From Heyndrickxia acidicola (GTDB lineage Bacteria; Bacillota; Bacilli; Bacillales; Bacillaceae_C), in contig NZ_LWJG01000004.1 in NCBI RefSeq assembly GCF_001636425.1, forward strand, positions 62,001-126,000: a DNA stretch of 64,000 nt. Reading direction: 5' to 3'. Positions 8,772 through 16,351 of this stretch are shown in pieces (position 1 is the first letter of the stretch; each line of letters begins with the position of its first letter). Position numbers and translations under genes: made by a program. A model generated the notes under the pieces. It did no database searches. It was given only the letters and a program-made list of their open reading frames with translations, and was not told the origin of the DNA.

Positions 8772-9194
8772 CTCCCATTTTTGCTTGGTTAAATAAAAAA
8801 AAGGATTCGTAATAATATCTTATCATTATAATAGCCTATCTTTATACCTTAGCTTTAAAATTTTATTTATAATGGGGTCATTTGTATCTCAATTCAAGTA
8901 AGTTAGGATTGCTTCATAGAGTTGCGATGGAACACTAGGACGGGAAAGAAGCTATGGAAAAAGCCAACAAAAAAATTATAATGGCTTTAGTTACTAGGTC
9001 TCTAACCTTTGCATCATCCCTAAAATGAAAAATTTAGCAAAGGACTTACATATGACATAAAAAGAGAAGGGGTGGAAATATTTTCAATAAATATCTATAA
9101 GGATTTTGAGTCTCAACTCTTTCAAATTATCATTGGTTTTAATGAAAGTGCGTCCATTTATGAGGATGAGAAATCTTGTATTACTTATTTTTCA
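8772..9194. other. intergenic, AT-rich
   Basis: No gene recognised. A short plus-strand frame (9075-9245, EIFSINIYKDFESQLFQIII...) follows AAGGGGTGG but has no family features and runs into the relic below. Confidence 0.4.
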
Positions 9195-9445
9195 GTTCCT
9201 TTCCTAATGTTATTTCAAGTAAATTGTTATTATCTTTTTTGTTAGCCACTACAAGAACGTTTTAGACTTTAGTAATAGCATTATGATTGACGTCTTTATC
9301 AATATTATTTTTGTCAATTATATCGTCATTTATATTATTGTTATCTTTGTCTTTGTTTATAACATATATGTTAATGTGTATTTGTATAACAACACAAGTA
9401 ATGACATTGCATAACGTATATGTATTATTAATTTGTTTTAAGGAC
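9195..9445 (-). pseudogene. fossil A of the partition locus (parB-like linker plus parA upstream region)
   Basis: On the minus strand this stretch matches the Asn/Asp-rich middle of the RHH partition protein at 12316-12807: it encodes YVINKDKDNNNINDDIIDKN, and the DNA ends in ATTAGGAAAGGAACTG against ATTAGGAAAGAAACCG in the intact gene. The upstream part (9362-9445), with ATTAACATATATGTTA, instead resembles the region before parA (13680-13760). The parA part and both ends of the partner are missing. A second, similar fossil lies at 10626-10845. Confidence 0.6.
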
Positions 9446-9480
9446 AAATTCTTAGAATATCAGATATGAAACATCTTTAA

Positions 9481-9520
9481 TAAGGTATCGTTGATTTACC
9501 AGTAAATCAACAATACCTTA
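9481..9520. terminator. long hairpin between fossil A and the CPBP gene
   Basis: TAAGGTATCGTTGATTTAC pairs with GTAAATCAACAATACCTTA, 19 bp with one mismatch and a 2-nt centre. It lies about 120 bp downstream of the CPBP gene's stop and may be its terminator, although no U run follows. Confidence 0.45.
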
Positions 9521-9637
9521 ATAATTCAATTATTCTACCAACCCTGTATTACAAAAAAAATAGGAATATACAAAGGAATAAAAGCTAGATTTACAAGTGA
9601 AAAGAACCTAACAAAAGCTACGTGCTATCTTAAGTTT

Positions 9638-10477
9638 TCACATGTCACTTTCAGCGTCTGAACTAGATTTACCCAAGTTGGTTATGTTTGATTTTGGTTT
9701 GGAAACAAAGCGAAGTAATTCTGCCCCAATTACACCGCAGATCATCAAACTAATTATAGATTTCCATGAACTTTCATATGTAGGATCAATATGAGCTTTA
9801 AAATCATGGAGAGTATGTATAAAAGCTGCCCAGAAGAGCGAACCACTCCTCCAAGCTATAACTGTAAATAAGATACCCATAATGAAAACAATAATAAAAG
9901 ATATCCATACTTGGTTAACAGGAACCTGTTCGATATAGAACCATTCTAGACAATGTGCAGAACTAAAGAGAAGACTTACAAGTACAGTTGCCCTTACAAT
10001 GCCTAACCTGTCACGAAAGACTCTGGTAAGAACTCCACGGAACGAGTATTCTTCTGTAAATCCAGTACAAATAAGAGTAAGGAGAACAATTATGTATATC
10101 GGCTTCTGTTGTGGCGTAAAAACAAGATATAACCCAACTGTAAATATAATGAGAAAAAGTGTTCTAATCAAATCGAGTCGATAATTGGTGAGTAATATTG
10201 TTCGAAAACGATAAGGACGAACAACAATGAAGTACAAAGCGATTGGGAAAAAGGATTGACCTATCCATGTTCCGATTAAATCAATGAGATAGTTGCTCCA
10301 TGTAGTATTCATATAGGTTAAAATGAATTTTTCAATGAAAGGGAATATTAATTTTAAATACGTAACATTCCAGCCGATCACTGCAATAAGGTACAACACT
10401 ACAGTAATCAATAATGCTCTTGTTGATAATTTAAGTGATTGCCACAGTGTCATATTAAATTTTGAAATAACTATCAC
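9638..10477 (-). CDS. CPBP-family intramembrane glutamic protease
   Basis: A 279-aa protein with about seven to eight hydrophobic segments and the three CPBP (CAAX protease and bacteriocin-processing) motifs: EEYSFRGVL (about residue 142), SSAHCLEWF, and FIHTLHDF. EExxxR and the two His elements form the catalytic site in Rce1 relatives. The substrate is unknown; bacterial members process peptides or give self-immunity to bacteriocins, but no bacteriocin gene is visible nearby. The start is uncertain: the GTG at 10477 directly abuts the GGAAGG site, so a slightly later start is possible. Confidence 0.85.
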   Translation of the reverse strand: MIVISKFNMTLWQSLKLSTRALLITVVLYLIAVIGWNVTYLKLIFPFIEKFILTYMNTTWSNYLIDLIGTWIGQSFFPIALYFIVVRPYRFRTILLTNYRLDLIRTLFLIIFTVGLYLVFTPQQKPIYIIVLLTLICTGFTEEYSFRGVLTRVFRDRLGIVRATVLVSLLFSSAHCLEWFYIEQVPVNQVWISFIIVFIMGILFTVIAWRSGSLFWAAFIHTLHDFKAHIDPTYESSWKSIISLMICGVIGAELLRFVSKPKSNITNLGKSSSDAESDM

Positions 10478-10625
10478 CCTTCCTTCACACCATCTGATTG
10501 AACATTTTTAAGCAAATAAGCTTCTCTTAACATCACATACACTTATATTCCACTAGGATTATCTGCAATCCTTCTTACCTGCCTTTTCGCACAACAAGAA
10601 AAAAATGCCGTAGGCTACAACTGTA
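10478..10625. other. intergenic upstream of the CPBP gene
   Basis: Nothing beyond the ribosome-binding site AAGGAAGGG (minus strand) is recognised. Confidence 0.4.
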
Positions 10626-10845
10626 ATAACTGTTTCTAAATTAGCTTAACTGGTAACAAGAACGTTCGTAACTTTAGTGAAAGCAATGAGTTTGATATTT
10701 TTATCAATAATATTTTCATTATTTATATCGTCATTTATATTGCTGTTATCTTAATCTATAATATATGTGTTAATGTATATTTGTATTTCAACATAAACAA
10801 CAGTATCGCATAAGGTAAATGTATTATTAATTTGTTTATTATTAC
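10626..10845 (-). pseudogene. fossil B of the partition locus
   Basis: This is a second degraded copy of the same chimera as at 9195-9445. The shared DNA includes ATCGTCATTTATATT and, further on, TTAATGTATATTTGTAT and GTATTATTAATTTGTTT. It is more decayed than fossil A, and no reading frame longer than about 20 codons remains. It may be kept because it carries a centromere-like site, or be plain debris. Confidence 0.5.
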
Positions 10846-11087
10846 TTCCTAAAAATAATTTGGCCCTAATCTTTAACACTCAGTTCAATTCTATCATTTA
10901 GTAAATCTTAAGGGTTCGGTCACAATCTATTAATTGGGAGAGTATTAATAGTGGTATGCGTCCAATCATTTTCCCCAACTTTCTTGATTTTAAGAAGAAA
11001 GTGTAAGTCTAAGCATCCTAAATAACTCTTTTAAACTTTTATTCTTGACGAAAAAATTTTATTATCGTAAAATAATCTCAAATAAAT

Positions 11088-11102
11088 TGAGAATGATTAT
11101 CA
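11088..11102. promoter_or_regulatory. Fur box before the FTR1 gene
   Basis: TGAGAAT-G-ATTATCA matches the 7-1-7 Fur consensus TGATAATNATTATCA at all but one arm position. It overlaps the expected promoter region, 41 bp before the start codon, so iron should repress the gene. Confidence 0.85.
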
Positions 11103-11142
11103 TTATTGAAAAATTGTTTATTTGATAGATGGAGGTTTTTGT

Positions 11143-11967
11143 TTGCTAGGCTCATTTCTGATTTTTTTTCGTGAATCTTTAGAAGCATCAATGATTTGTT
11201 CTATCATGCTTGCCTATCTTAACCAAATTGGAAAGCGCAATCGTTTTAAAGATGTTTGGATTGGTATTTGGGCTGCGATAGCAGTGGCTGTAATTGGCGG
11301 AATAGTCGTCTTTTCGACACTCCGAAATTATGATGGCTCCAATCTTCAAACTAAAATTGAAGGAATTACATACTTCATTGCCTGTGGCGTTTTAACGTAT
11401 ATGACCTTTTGGATGAAAAAACAAGGACGAAACCTAAAAAAAGAACTGCATGCCAAAATGGATTCCGCCATTAGTACGGGTTCTATATTAGCAATTTCCT
11501 TCATTGCATTCATCACTGTTGGACGAGAGGGCTTGGAAACAGTCGTATTTATGATTGCCATTGCATTCCATACAAATCCATTAATGCTTGTTCTTGGTGC
11601 CTTATTAGGCGTAATTGTTGGGTTAATTTTGAGCTATGTGATTTATTTCATGGGCAGAACAATTAATTTGAAATATTTCTTTGATACGATGGGAACATTA
11701 CTTATGCTATTTGCAGCAGGTTTATTGTCTGATGGAATTGAAAATTTTCAGGAGCTCGGATGGTTACCTTCAGAACATGCATTATGGAATACTGCTTCAC
11801 TACTTAGTGAAGATAGTACATTTGGAGACATCTTACATTCCTTTTTTGGATATGCCGATAGTCCAACCCCTCTACAAATATTTTTCTATGTTGGATTTTT
11901 AGTTGTTGCTGTCTGGCTATTTTGGAGGACTGGATCAAATAAAAATCGGAAATTATTAACGAAGTAA
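11143..11967 (+). CDS. FTR1-family iron permease (EfeU-like)
   Basis: A 274-aa polytopic membrane protein of the FTR1/EfeU family. Both iron-ligand motifs of the family are present: RESLE (residues 10-14) in the first membrane helix and REGLE (about 128-132) in the fourth, with about seven helices in all. I choose TTG at 11143 because GGAGG (11131-11135) lies 7 nt before it; an upstream in-frame TTG would place the site inside the gene. It is preceded by a Fur box and followed by a terminator, so it stands alone without efeO or efeB partners. Those may be chromosomal, or the protein may work alone. Confidence 0.9.
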   Translation: MLGSFLIFFRESLEASMICSIMLAYLNQIGKRNRFKDVWIGIWAAIAVAVIGGIVVFSTLRNYDGSNLQTKIEGITYFIACGVLTYMTFWMKKQGRNLKKELHAKMDSAISTGSILAISFIAFITVGREGLETVVFMIAIAFHTNPLMLVLGALLGVIVGLILSYVIYFMGRTINLKYFFDTMGTLLMLFAAGLLSDGIENFQELGWLPSEHALWNTASLLSEDSTFGDILHSFFGYADSPTPLQIFFYVGFLVVAVWLFWRTGSNKNRKLLTK

Positions 11968-12024
11968 ATCTGATTATACAAAAAATCCTGTTATACATCC
12001 GTATGGAACATGATTATTGTTAAG

Positions 12025-12058
12025 AAGGCATGCGCTAAAATAGACATGTCTTTTTTAT
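12025..12058 (+). terminator. terminator of the FTR1 gene
   Basis: AAGGCATG (12025-12032) pairs with CATGTCTT (12045-12052), followed by a T run. Confidence 0.75.
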
Positions 12059-12201
12059 TTAGCTATCGCTTTCACCTCTTGATTATGGAGCCTGGGTTGA
12101 TTCAACATTTAGGGGATTTTGCTGCAGGGAAGTTTGGTAATCCTCCATAAAAGGCTGAATATTGGTCGACCTCTTTTTTTTATTGGAAATACCTTACTAA
12201 C

Positions 12202-12257
12202 AACAAAAGGGACAACCAAATCTGTTGCGATTTGTGATGTCCCTTTTGTTATGGTTT
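12202..12257 (+). terminator. hairpin between FTR1 and partition genes
   Basis: AACAAAAGGGACA (12202-12214) pairs with TGTCCCTTTTGTT (12238-12250), with an inner AAATC/GATTT stem and T6 following on the plus strand. The rest of 11968-12315 holds no recognisable gene. Confidence 0.6.
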
Positions 12258-12315
12258 TTTATATGTTGTACTCGAAATCAGAACCCGATACCTACAGGTG
12301 ATCATGTTATCACGT

Positions 12316-12807
12316 TTATTTAGGTTCAATTACACCATAGTCTTCTAGTAATTTTCGAATACCCATATTAATCAGTTTGGATTTATCGCCTTTTTCTCCC
12401 CTTGCAGCGATTTTGTCTACTTCAATGGCTAAATCTGGATCCATATAGAAAGAAGTAAATACTTTTTTTGTTTTCTTATTTTTCGGTTTCTTTCCTAATG
12501 CTAATTCACGTAAATAATCATCATCTTTTTTGTTATCAACTACAAGAACATCTTGGTCTTTGATAATAGTATTGAGATTGACATCTTTATTCATGATATT
12601 TTCGTCATTTATATCATTGTTATCTTTATCTTTAACAACATTGGCATTGTTGTTGTCGTTTATGACATATGTTTCGTTGTTGTCATTGCTTTTATCTTCA
12701 GGAGTATTTACTGTAGACTCACTGGTATCAGTTTCATATGAATTGAAAAATTCTTGAGTAGCATTTGCCTTTTTAATTCGATTCTTGAGGCTGCTTTTGG
12801 TTGACAC
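12316..12807 (-). CDS. ribbon-helix-helix partner of ParA (ParB/ParG-like) with Asn/Asp-rich linker
   Basis: A 163-aa protein. The last 55 residues (KKVFTSFYMDPDLAIEVDKI then KSKLINMGIRKLLEDYG) look like a ribbon-helix-helix DNA-binding domain. Residues about 25-100 are a low-complexity Asn/Asp/Lys linker; the first 20 are basic. It starts with GTG 10 nt after AAAGGAG, inside the end of parA (35-nt overlap), so it is the second gene of a parA operon and probably binds the centromere and activates the ATPase. Fossils of its linker occur at 9.2 and 10.6 kb. Confidence 0.75.
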   Translation of the reverse strand: MSTKSSLKNRIKKANATQEFFNSYETDTSESTVNTPEDKSNDNNETYVINDNNNANVVKDKDNNDINDENIMNKDVNLNTIIKDQDVLVVDNKKDDDYLRELALGKKPKNKKTKKVFTSFYMDPDLAIEVDKIAARGEKGDKSKLINMGIRKLLEDYGVIEPK

Positions 12808-13573
12808 GTTTTTTCAACTCCTTTACAAAGGGAATGTAATGTTCTAAAGCATTGCGTAATTCGGAATTCCCTTCAAATCCTTCTATCGCTAAACGCCTAG
12901 TGGAAGCTTTGCGTTTTATAACCGTTTTAAACTTTAATTGAGGATAATCTTCTTCAATTGCTTCTACCATCACATCATTTTCCTTCGCTCTTGAATCAAT
13001 TAAGGAAAATAAAATGCCGGCAGTTTGAAGAGATGGATTATATCTTTCTTTAGCGCCTTCCACAATTTCCAAAAACTTCGGAATGGCATAATATGCAAAC
13101 ATCGATCCATCAAACATAACAACGGCATAAGTTCCGCCTTCGGAATATGTACTTAGTGGCAAGACTGTTTGTTCGGAAAGAGATGGAGGTGTATCGATAA
13201 TAATCCAATCATAATCTTCCATTACCGGCTCTAATGCTTTTTGTAAAGCATCAAGTTTAAGCTGTTTTTCAAACATCTTTCTTGGAAGGGTAGCTAAAAA
13301 ATCATTAGATGGGATTAAATCTAAATTCTTTCCGATATTAATGATGTAAGGTCTAGCATCCCCTTCCAGAATGGCCTCAAGAACTGTTTTTTCTTCAAAT
13401 ACATTGCATATATCATATTCATTCGTTAAAAAACTGGTTAAATTACCTTGACCATCCATGTCTATAGCCAATACCTTTTCCTTTTTGCTTAAAAGGAAAG
13501 AAGTGATACCACTGCTAGTAGACTTGGAACAACCACCTTTACTAATACCAAACGTGATGATTTTCGCTGTCAA
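12773..13573 (-). CDS. parA: ParA-family partition ATPase
   Basis: A 266-aa deviant-Walker ATPase. Walker A is KGGCSKST (residues 12-19, with the signature first Lys), A' is VLAIDMDGQGN, and Walker B is DWIIIDTPP. There is no N-terminal HTH, so this is a type Ib/Soj-like ParA that forms ATP-dependent gradients on the nucleoid. I choose TTG at 13573, 6 nt after GAGAGGTG; a longer frame begins eight codons upstream but contains the ribosome-binding site. It overlaps the RHH partner gene and lies about 1 kb from one of the partition fossils. Confidence 0.9.
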   Translation of the reverse strand: MTAKIITFGISKGGCSKSTSSGITSFLLSKKEKVLAIDMDGQGNLTSFLTNEYDICNVFEEKTVLEAILEGDARPYIINIGKNLDLIPSNDFLATLPRKMFEKQLKLDALQKALEPVMEDYDWIIIDTPPSLSEQTVLPLSTYSEGGTYAVVMFDGSMFAYYAIPKFLEIVEGAKERYNPSLQTAGILFSLIDSRAKENDVMVEAIEEDYPQLKFKTVIKRKASTRRLAIEGFEGNSELRNALEHYIPFVKELKKRVNQKQPQESN

Positions 13574-13847
13574 TGTATACACCTCTCTTAAATGCAAATT
13601 TGTACACTACACCTATTATTCTATCATTAATGTATAAAGATAAAAGGTCAGTATTGTTACAAATGAATTTATGTTCATGTTAAAAATAAATTTGTTTTTA
13701 ACATATATGTTAATATATATAGATATTATAACAAATGTATACATCACATAGAGTAACAGTATTATATATTTCGTGTTTTTACCTACTTATGCTGAACTGG
13801 CTAGTAACACAAAAAAGAGCTTCTATATCATCGTTGAAAAAGTGCAG
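13574..13847. promoter_or_regulatory. parA upstream region, candidate centromere/operator
   Basis: AT-rich, with the palindrome AACATATATGTT (about 13699-13710) followed by T/A-rich sequence that is also found in fossils A and B. Such a region before a parA operon often carries the site bound by the RHH protein. No Fur or other known box was seen. Confidence 0.45.
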
Positions 13848-14303
13848 TTAATGGAGTTTCTCATTAAAGACCTCAGTGGGGTGGAATTTTTTATTTATCA
13901 TAGCTTCAACTATTTGTCTTATTACTTTTGAGTCACGAAGTTCTTCATTTTTCATATTCTGAATTTCACTAAGGGAAATCCATTTACTATCTATAATTTC
14001 ATCTTCCTCTAACTTCAGAAACCCACCTTGGATTTCAGCAATAAAATGGAATAGAATGACTTGATGATTAGAGCTACTAATAAAGTTGTATACGCCAGTT
14101 GTTTCTAAAATCTTTACATCATAACCGGTTTCTTCCTTTACTTCCCTGCAAGCTGCATTGAGAATGTCCTCTCCTTGTTCGATTCGTCCCGACGGAAAAT
14201 TCCATTTATTAATGGCAGAAGGCTTATTTTCTTTTATCATCAAAACTTCATTTTCTTGCACCACTGTTACACTAACAACTAATACAATTCTGTTCTGATT
14301 CAT
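13848..14303 (-). CDS. Nudix hydrolase
   Basis: A 151-aa cytosolic protein with a complete Nudix box: G39, E45, R53-E54, E57-E58 and G60 in GRIEQGEDILNAACREVKEE followed by TGY. These residues bind the metal and hydrolyse nucleoside diphosphates linked to another group. The substrate cannot be told. It is monocistronic, with its start codon a few bases after a GGGAG site. Confidence 0.9.
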   Translation of the reverse strand: MNQNRIVLVVSVTVVQENEVLMIKENKPSAINKWNFPSGRIEQGEDILNAACREVKEETGYDVKILETTGVYNFISSSNHQVILFHFIAEIQGGFLKLEEDEIIDSKWISLSEIQNMKNEELRDSKVIRQIVEAMINKKFHPTEVFNEKLH

Positions 14304-14458
14304 TTTTTTCTCCCATTTTTTATTTATTTCTTATACAGCTTCTCCTTCTAATGCTCAAAATCCTCCTTACTTTCTTTTCCCTCACCCCAACAAGAAAAGA
14401 CTAGAGGTTGTATGTCACTTCAACAATGATCAAAAAAAGGTTGCAACACCTGATCGTC

Positions 14459-14586
14459 TTAACGAAGGAATTTCTTAATTTTACTTACATCCGTAACGAT
14501 TATTATTTTTTCTTTATATTTTCGCCCAATCTTCTCATAAAATGATGGTTTGAATATTCTTCAAAATAACGATTCCATTTAAACAT
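14459..14586 (-). pseudogene. frameshifted small gene of unknown function
   Basis: The minus strand encodes FKWNRYFEEYSNHHFMRRLG, then in a shifted frame RKYKEKIIIVTDVSKIKKFL and a stop. The continuity across one frameshift suggests a recently broken gene or gene end. It directly follows the insertion-sequence-like hairpin at 14601-14640, so it may belong to that element's insertion point. Confidence 0.35.
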
Positions 14587-14600
14587 CTTAGAAAATCAAA

Positions 14601-14640
14601 AGCATCCCAATTGTTAGATAGTCTCTAACAATGGGGGTGC
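14601..14640. mobile_element. insertion-sequence-end-like hairpin
   Basis: AGCATCCCAATTGTTAGATA and TCTCTAACAATGGGGGTGC form a long imperfect palindrome followed by AGTTCACTT. The same design stands before a transposase fragment at 54261-54300, so I read it as an insertion-sequence leader remnant. Confidence 0.5.
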
Positions 14641-14681
14641 AGTTCACTTTTGCGGTGTTTTTCTTTTAAATTAAATAGGTT

Positions 14682-14732
14682 TTCCTTACCCCACTAACAC
14701 TCCTGTTAGTGGAGTAAGGAAATTAATTTTTT
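14682..14732. terminator. bidirectional terminator
   Basis: TTCCTTACCCCACTAAC pairs with GTTAGTGGAGTAAGGAA (one mismatch), with a T run further on the plus side. It lies 80 bp below the stop of the phosphotransferase-like gene. Confidence 0.7.
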
Positions 14733-14801
14733 TAATAATAAATAAATATTCCGTAATACCACTTAGGCAATCCAATCAAATAAGACAAGAGACCCATTGT
14801 A

Positions 14802-15776
14802 TTATCCGAAGAGCTCCTGATAAAAATTTTCTCTACCTAATTTATCAAGATAGTCAATTTTTCGTTTTTCAAAAAAATCATTTACCTTTCCTCTTTCAAA
14901 ATACCAAATACAGTCAATTAATATTCCGAATTTCATTAAATCAAATAAATGTATTTTTTCAAATTCATTTAGAGGTCTATATTGAGAATATTCTAATACT
15001 ACTTTCTTTGCTTTACTAAAATCAAAAACATCATCTTCTAAACTGAATTTATCCCAAGTATCCCAATCAAAAGTAGATTTAAACGGTTCCATCATACACA
15101 CAAGGTCAAATGTTAAAAATGTATAATTGGCATCATCAAAGTCTATAAGAGCCTTAAATTCATCGTTATGAAAAAGGACATTAGAGAAATGAAAGTCAGA
15201 ATGACAAATACCCTTTGGTAATGAGCTTGGAAGGGCTAGCTGATTCAGTTGATATATGTACCACTTAAGTTTTTCTTGAGAATTAAATGTATTTATCTTT
15301 TCAGCACTTTCCTTAGCTAACTTTTCACATTGTTCAACGTTGTAATTCAATCTGTACTGTGATAAATCGGATTTAAACCCTTTAGTAATATTGTGTAATT
15401 CAGCAACTTTTCTTATGAGCTGTTTTTTTTGATTATTAGTGGGATTTTCTATATGCTCACCCTCAATAAAACTAAATAGAACATAAGGCTTATCATCATA
15501 GATACCAATGAAGTGTCCATAATTATTACATAATGGAGTGGGACATGGATATTTTTTCTCTTGTAAATAGTTGATTAAATTAATTTCAAATAAAACCGAT
15601 TCTTTTGTACGATTTTCATAATATCTAAAAACAAGTTTTCTGGTTGTTGTCTTAATAAAAAAATTAGTCTGTACTGTACCCTTGGTAATTGGATTAGAGA
15701 ATACAAGTTCACCCAAGTTGTAATTACAAAGAATGTCTTTAAGGTTATTTGATGAAAAATTTGTTTTAACTGCCAT
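14802..15776 (-). CDS. APH/homoserine-kinase-type phosphotransferase
   Basis: A 324-aa protein of the aminoglycoside phosphotransferase (APH) fold. Seen are the catalytic loop HSDFHFSNVLF (about 193-203, HxDxxxxN) and the metal-binding IDFDDANY (about 212). The N-lobe has LVFRYYENRTKES with the ATP-binding segment. Relatives include homoserine kinase type II and choline-kinase-like proteins as well as antibiotic kinases. The substrate is not predictable here and resistance should not be assumed. Monocistronic. Confidence 0.8.
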   Translation of the reverse strand: MAVKTNFSSNNLKDILCNYNLGELVFSNPITKGTVQTNFFIKTTTRKLVFRYYENRTKESVLFEINLINYLQEKKYPCPTPLCNNYGHFIGIYDDKPYVLFSFIEGEHIENPTNNQKKQLIRKVAELHNITKGFKSDLSQYRLNYNVEQCEKLAKESAEKINTFNSQEKLKWYIYQLNQLALPSSLPKGICHSDFHFSNVLFHNDEFKALIDFDDANYTFLTFDLVCMMEPFKSTFDWDTWDKFSLEDDVFDFSKAKKVVLEYSQYRPLNEFEKIHLFDLMKFGILIDCIWYFERGKVNDFFEKRKIDYLDKLGRENFYQELFG

Positions 15777-15983
15777 CTCTTATTTCTCCTTATGAAAATA
15801 ATATCCGTTACTATCACCTACGTTGTAAAATAAAGTTTAGTTATCTATTTTGTACAAATGACAATCAATTCATCATATCTTACTATAATGTATTTATTAG
15901 GTACATTGTAATCGAATAAAGATGATTTATTTCCCTATCCTTTATAGACATGCTTTATAAACTAACCTCCCCGTTCGTGTAAT

Positions 15984-16008
15984 AAAAAAAGCCGCCAAAG
16001 TGACAGCT
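15984..16008 (-). terminator. minus-strand terminator
   Basis: Minus strand AGCTGTC-ACTTT-GGCGGCT (with G-U pairs) followed by seven T. Confidence 0.65.
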
Positions 16009-16065
16009 GAATGCTAAACTCGTGCATCCACTAATTAAGAAAGCAAGAATGAAAAATAAAAAGCT

Positions 16066-16262
16066 TATAGATGGGGCTTTACTACATTAATTTATATCTT
16101 TCTTCTTGGATATGAATTTTATCAATCCAAATCCTATCAAGGAGCATCAATTATTAATATAATAGTTGATATAACATTAGATAAATGAACTAAATATGAT
16201 AGTGCTATTAAAATCACTCCTAGAGCATAAAATAATAGCATCTATTTAATTTTTGTTTTCCA
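16066..16262 (-). pseudogene. decayed small membrane protein gene
   Basis: The minus strand encodes FYALGVILIALSYLVHLSNV then ISTIILIIDAP and a stop; the continuation GFGLIKFISKKKDIN lies in another frame. Together they would make a protein of about 60 aa with two membrane helices. Family unknown. Confidence 0.35.
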
Positions 16263-16351
16263 TTATAGACCCTTTATGGAAAGGTTAATATATTGGATAC
16301 TCAATACAATTAATTATATGATTTTCCAAAATGCTTGATAAAACATTAAAA

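Noticed and set aside
14802-15776. Antibiotic-resistance aminoglycoside kinase
   Set aside because: Only general APH-fold motifs are present; homoserine/choline-kinase-like relatives fit as well, so a resistance call is not supported.
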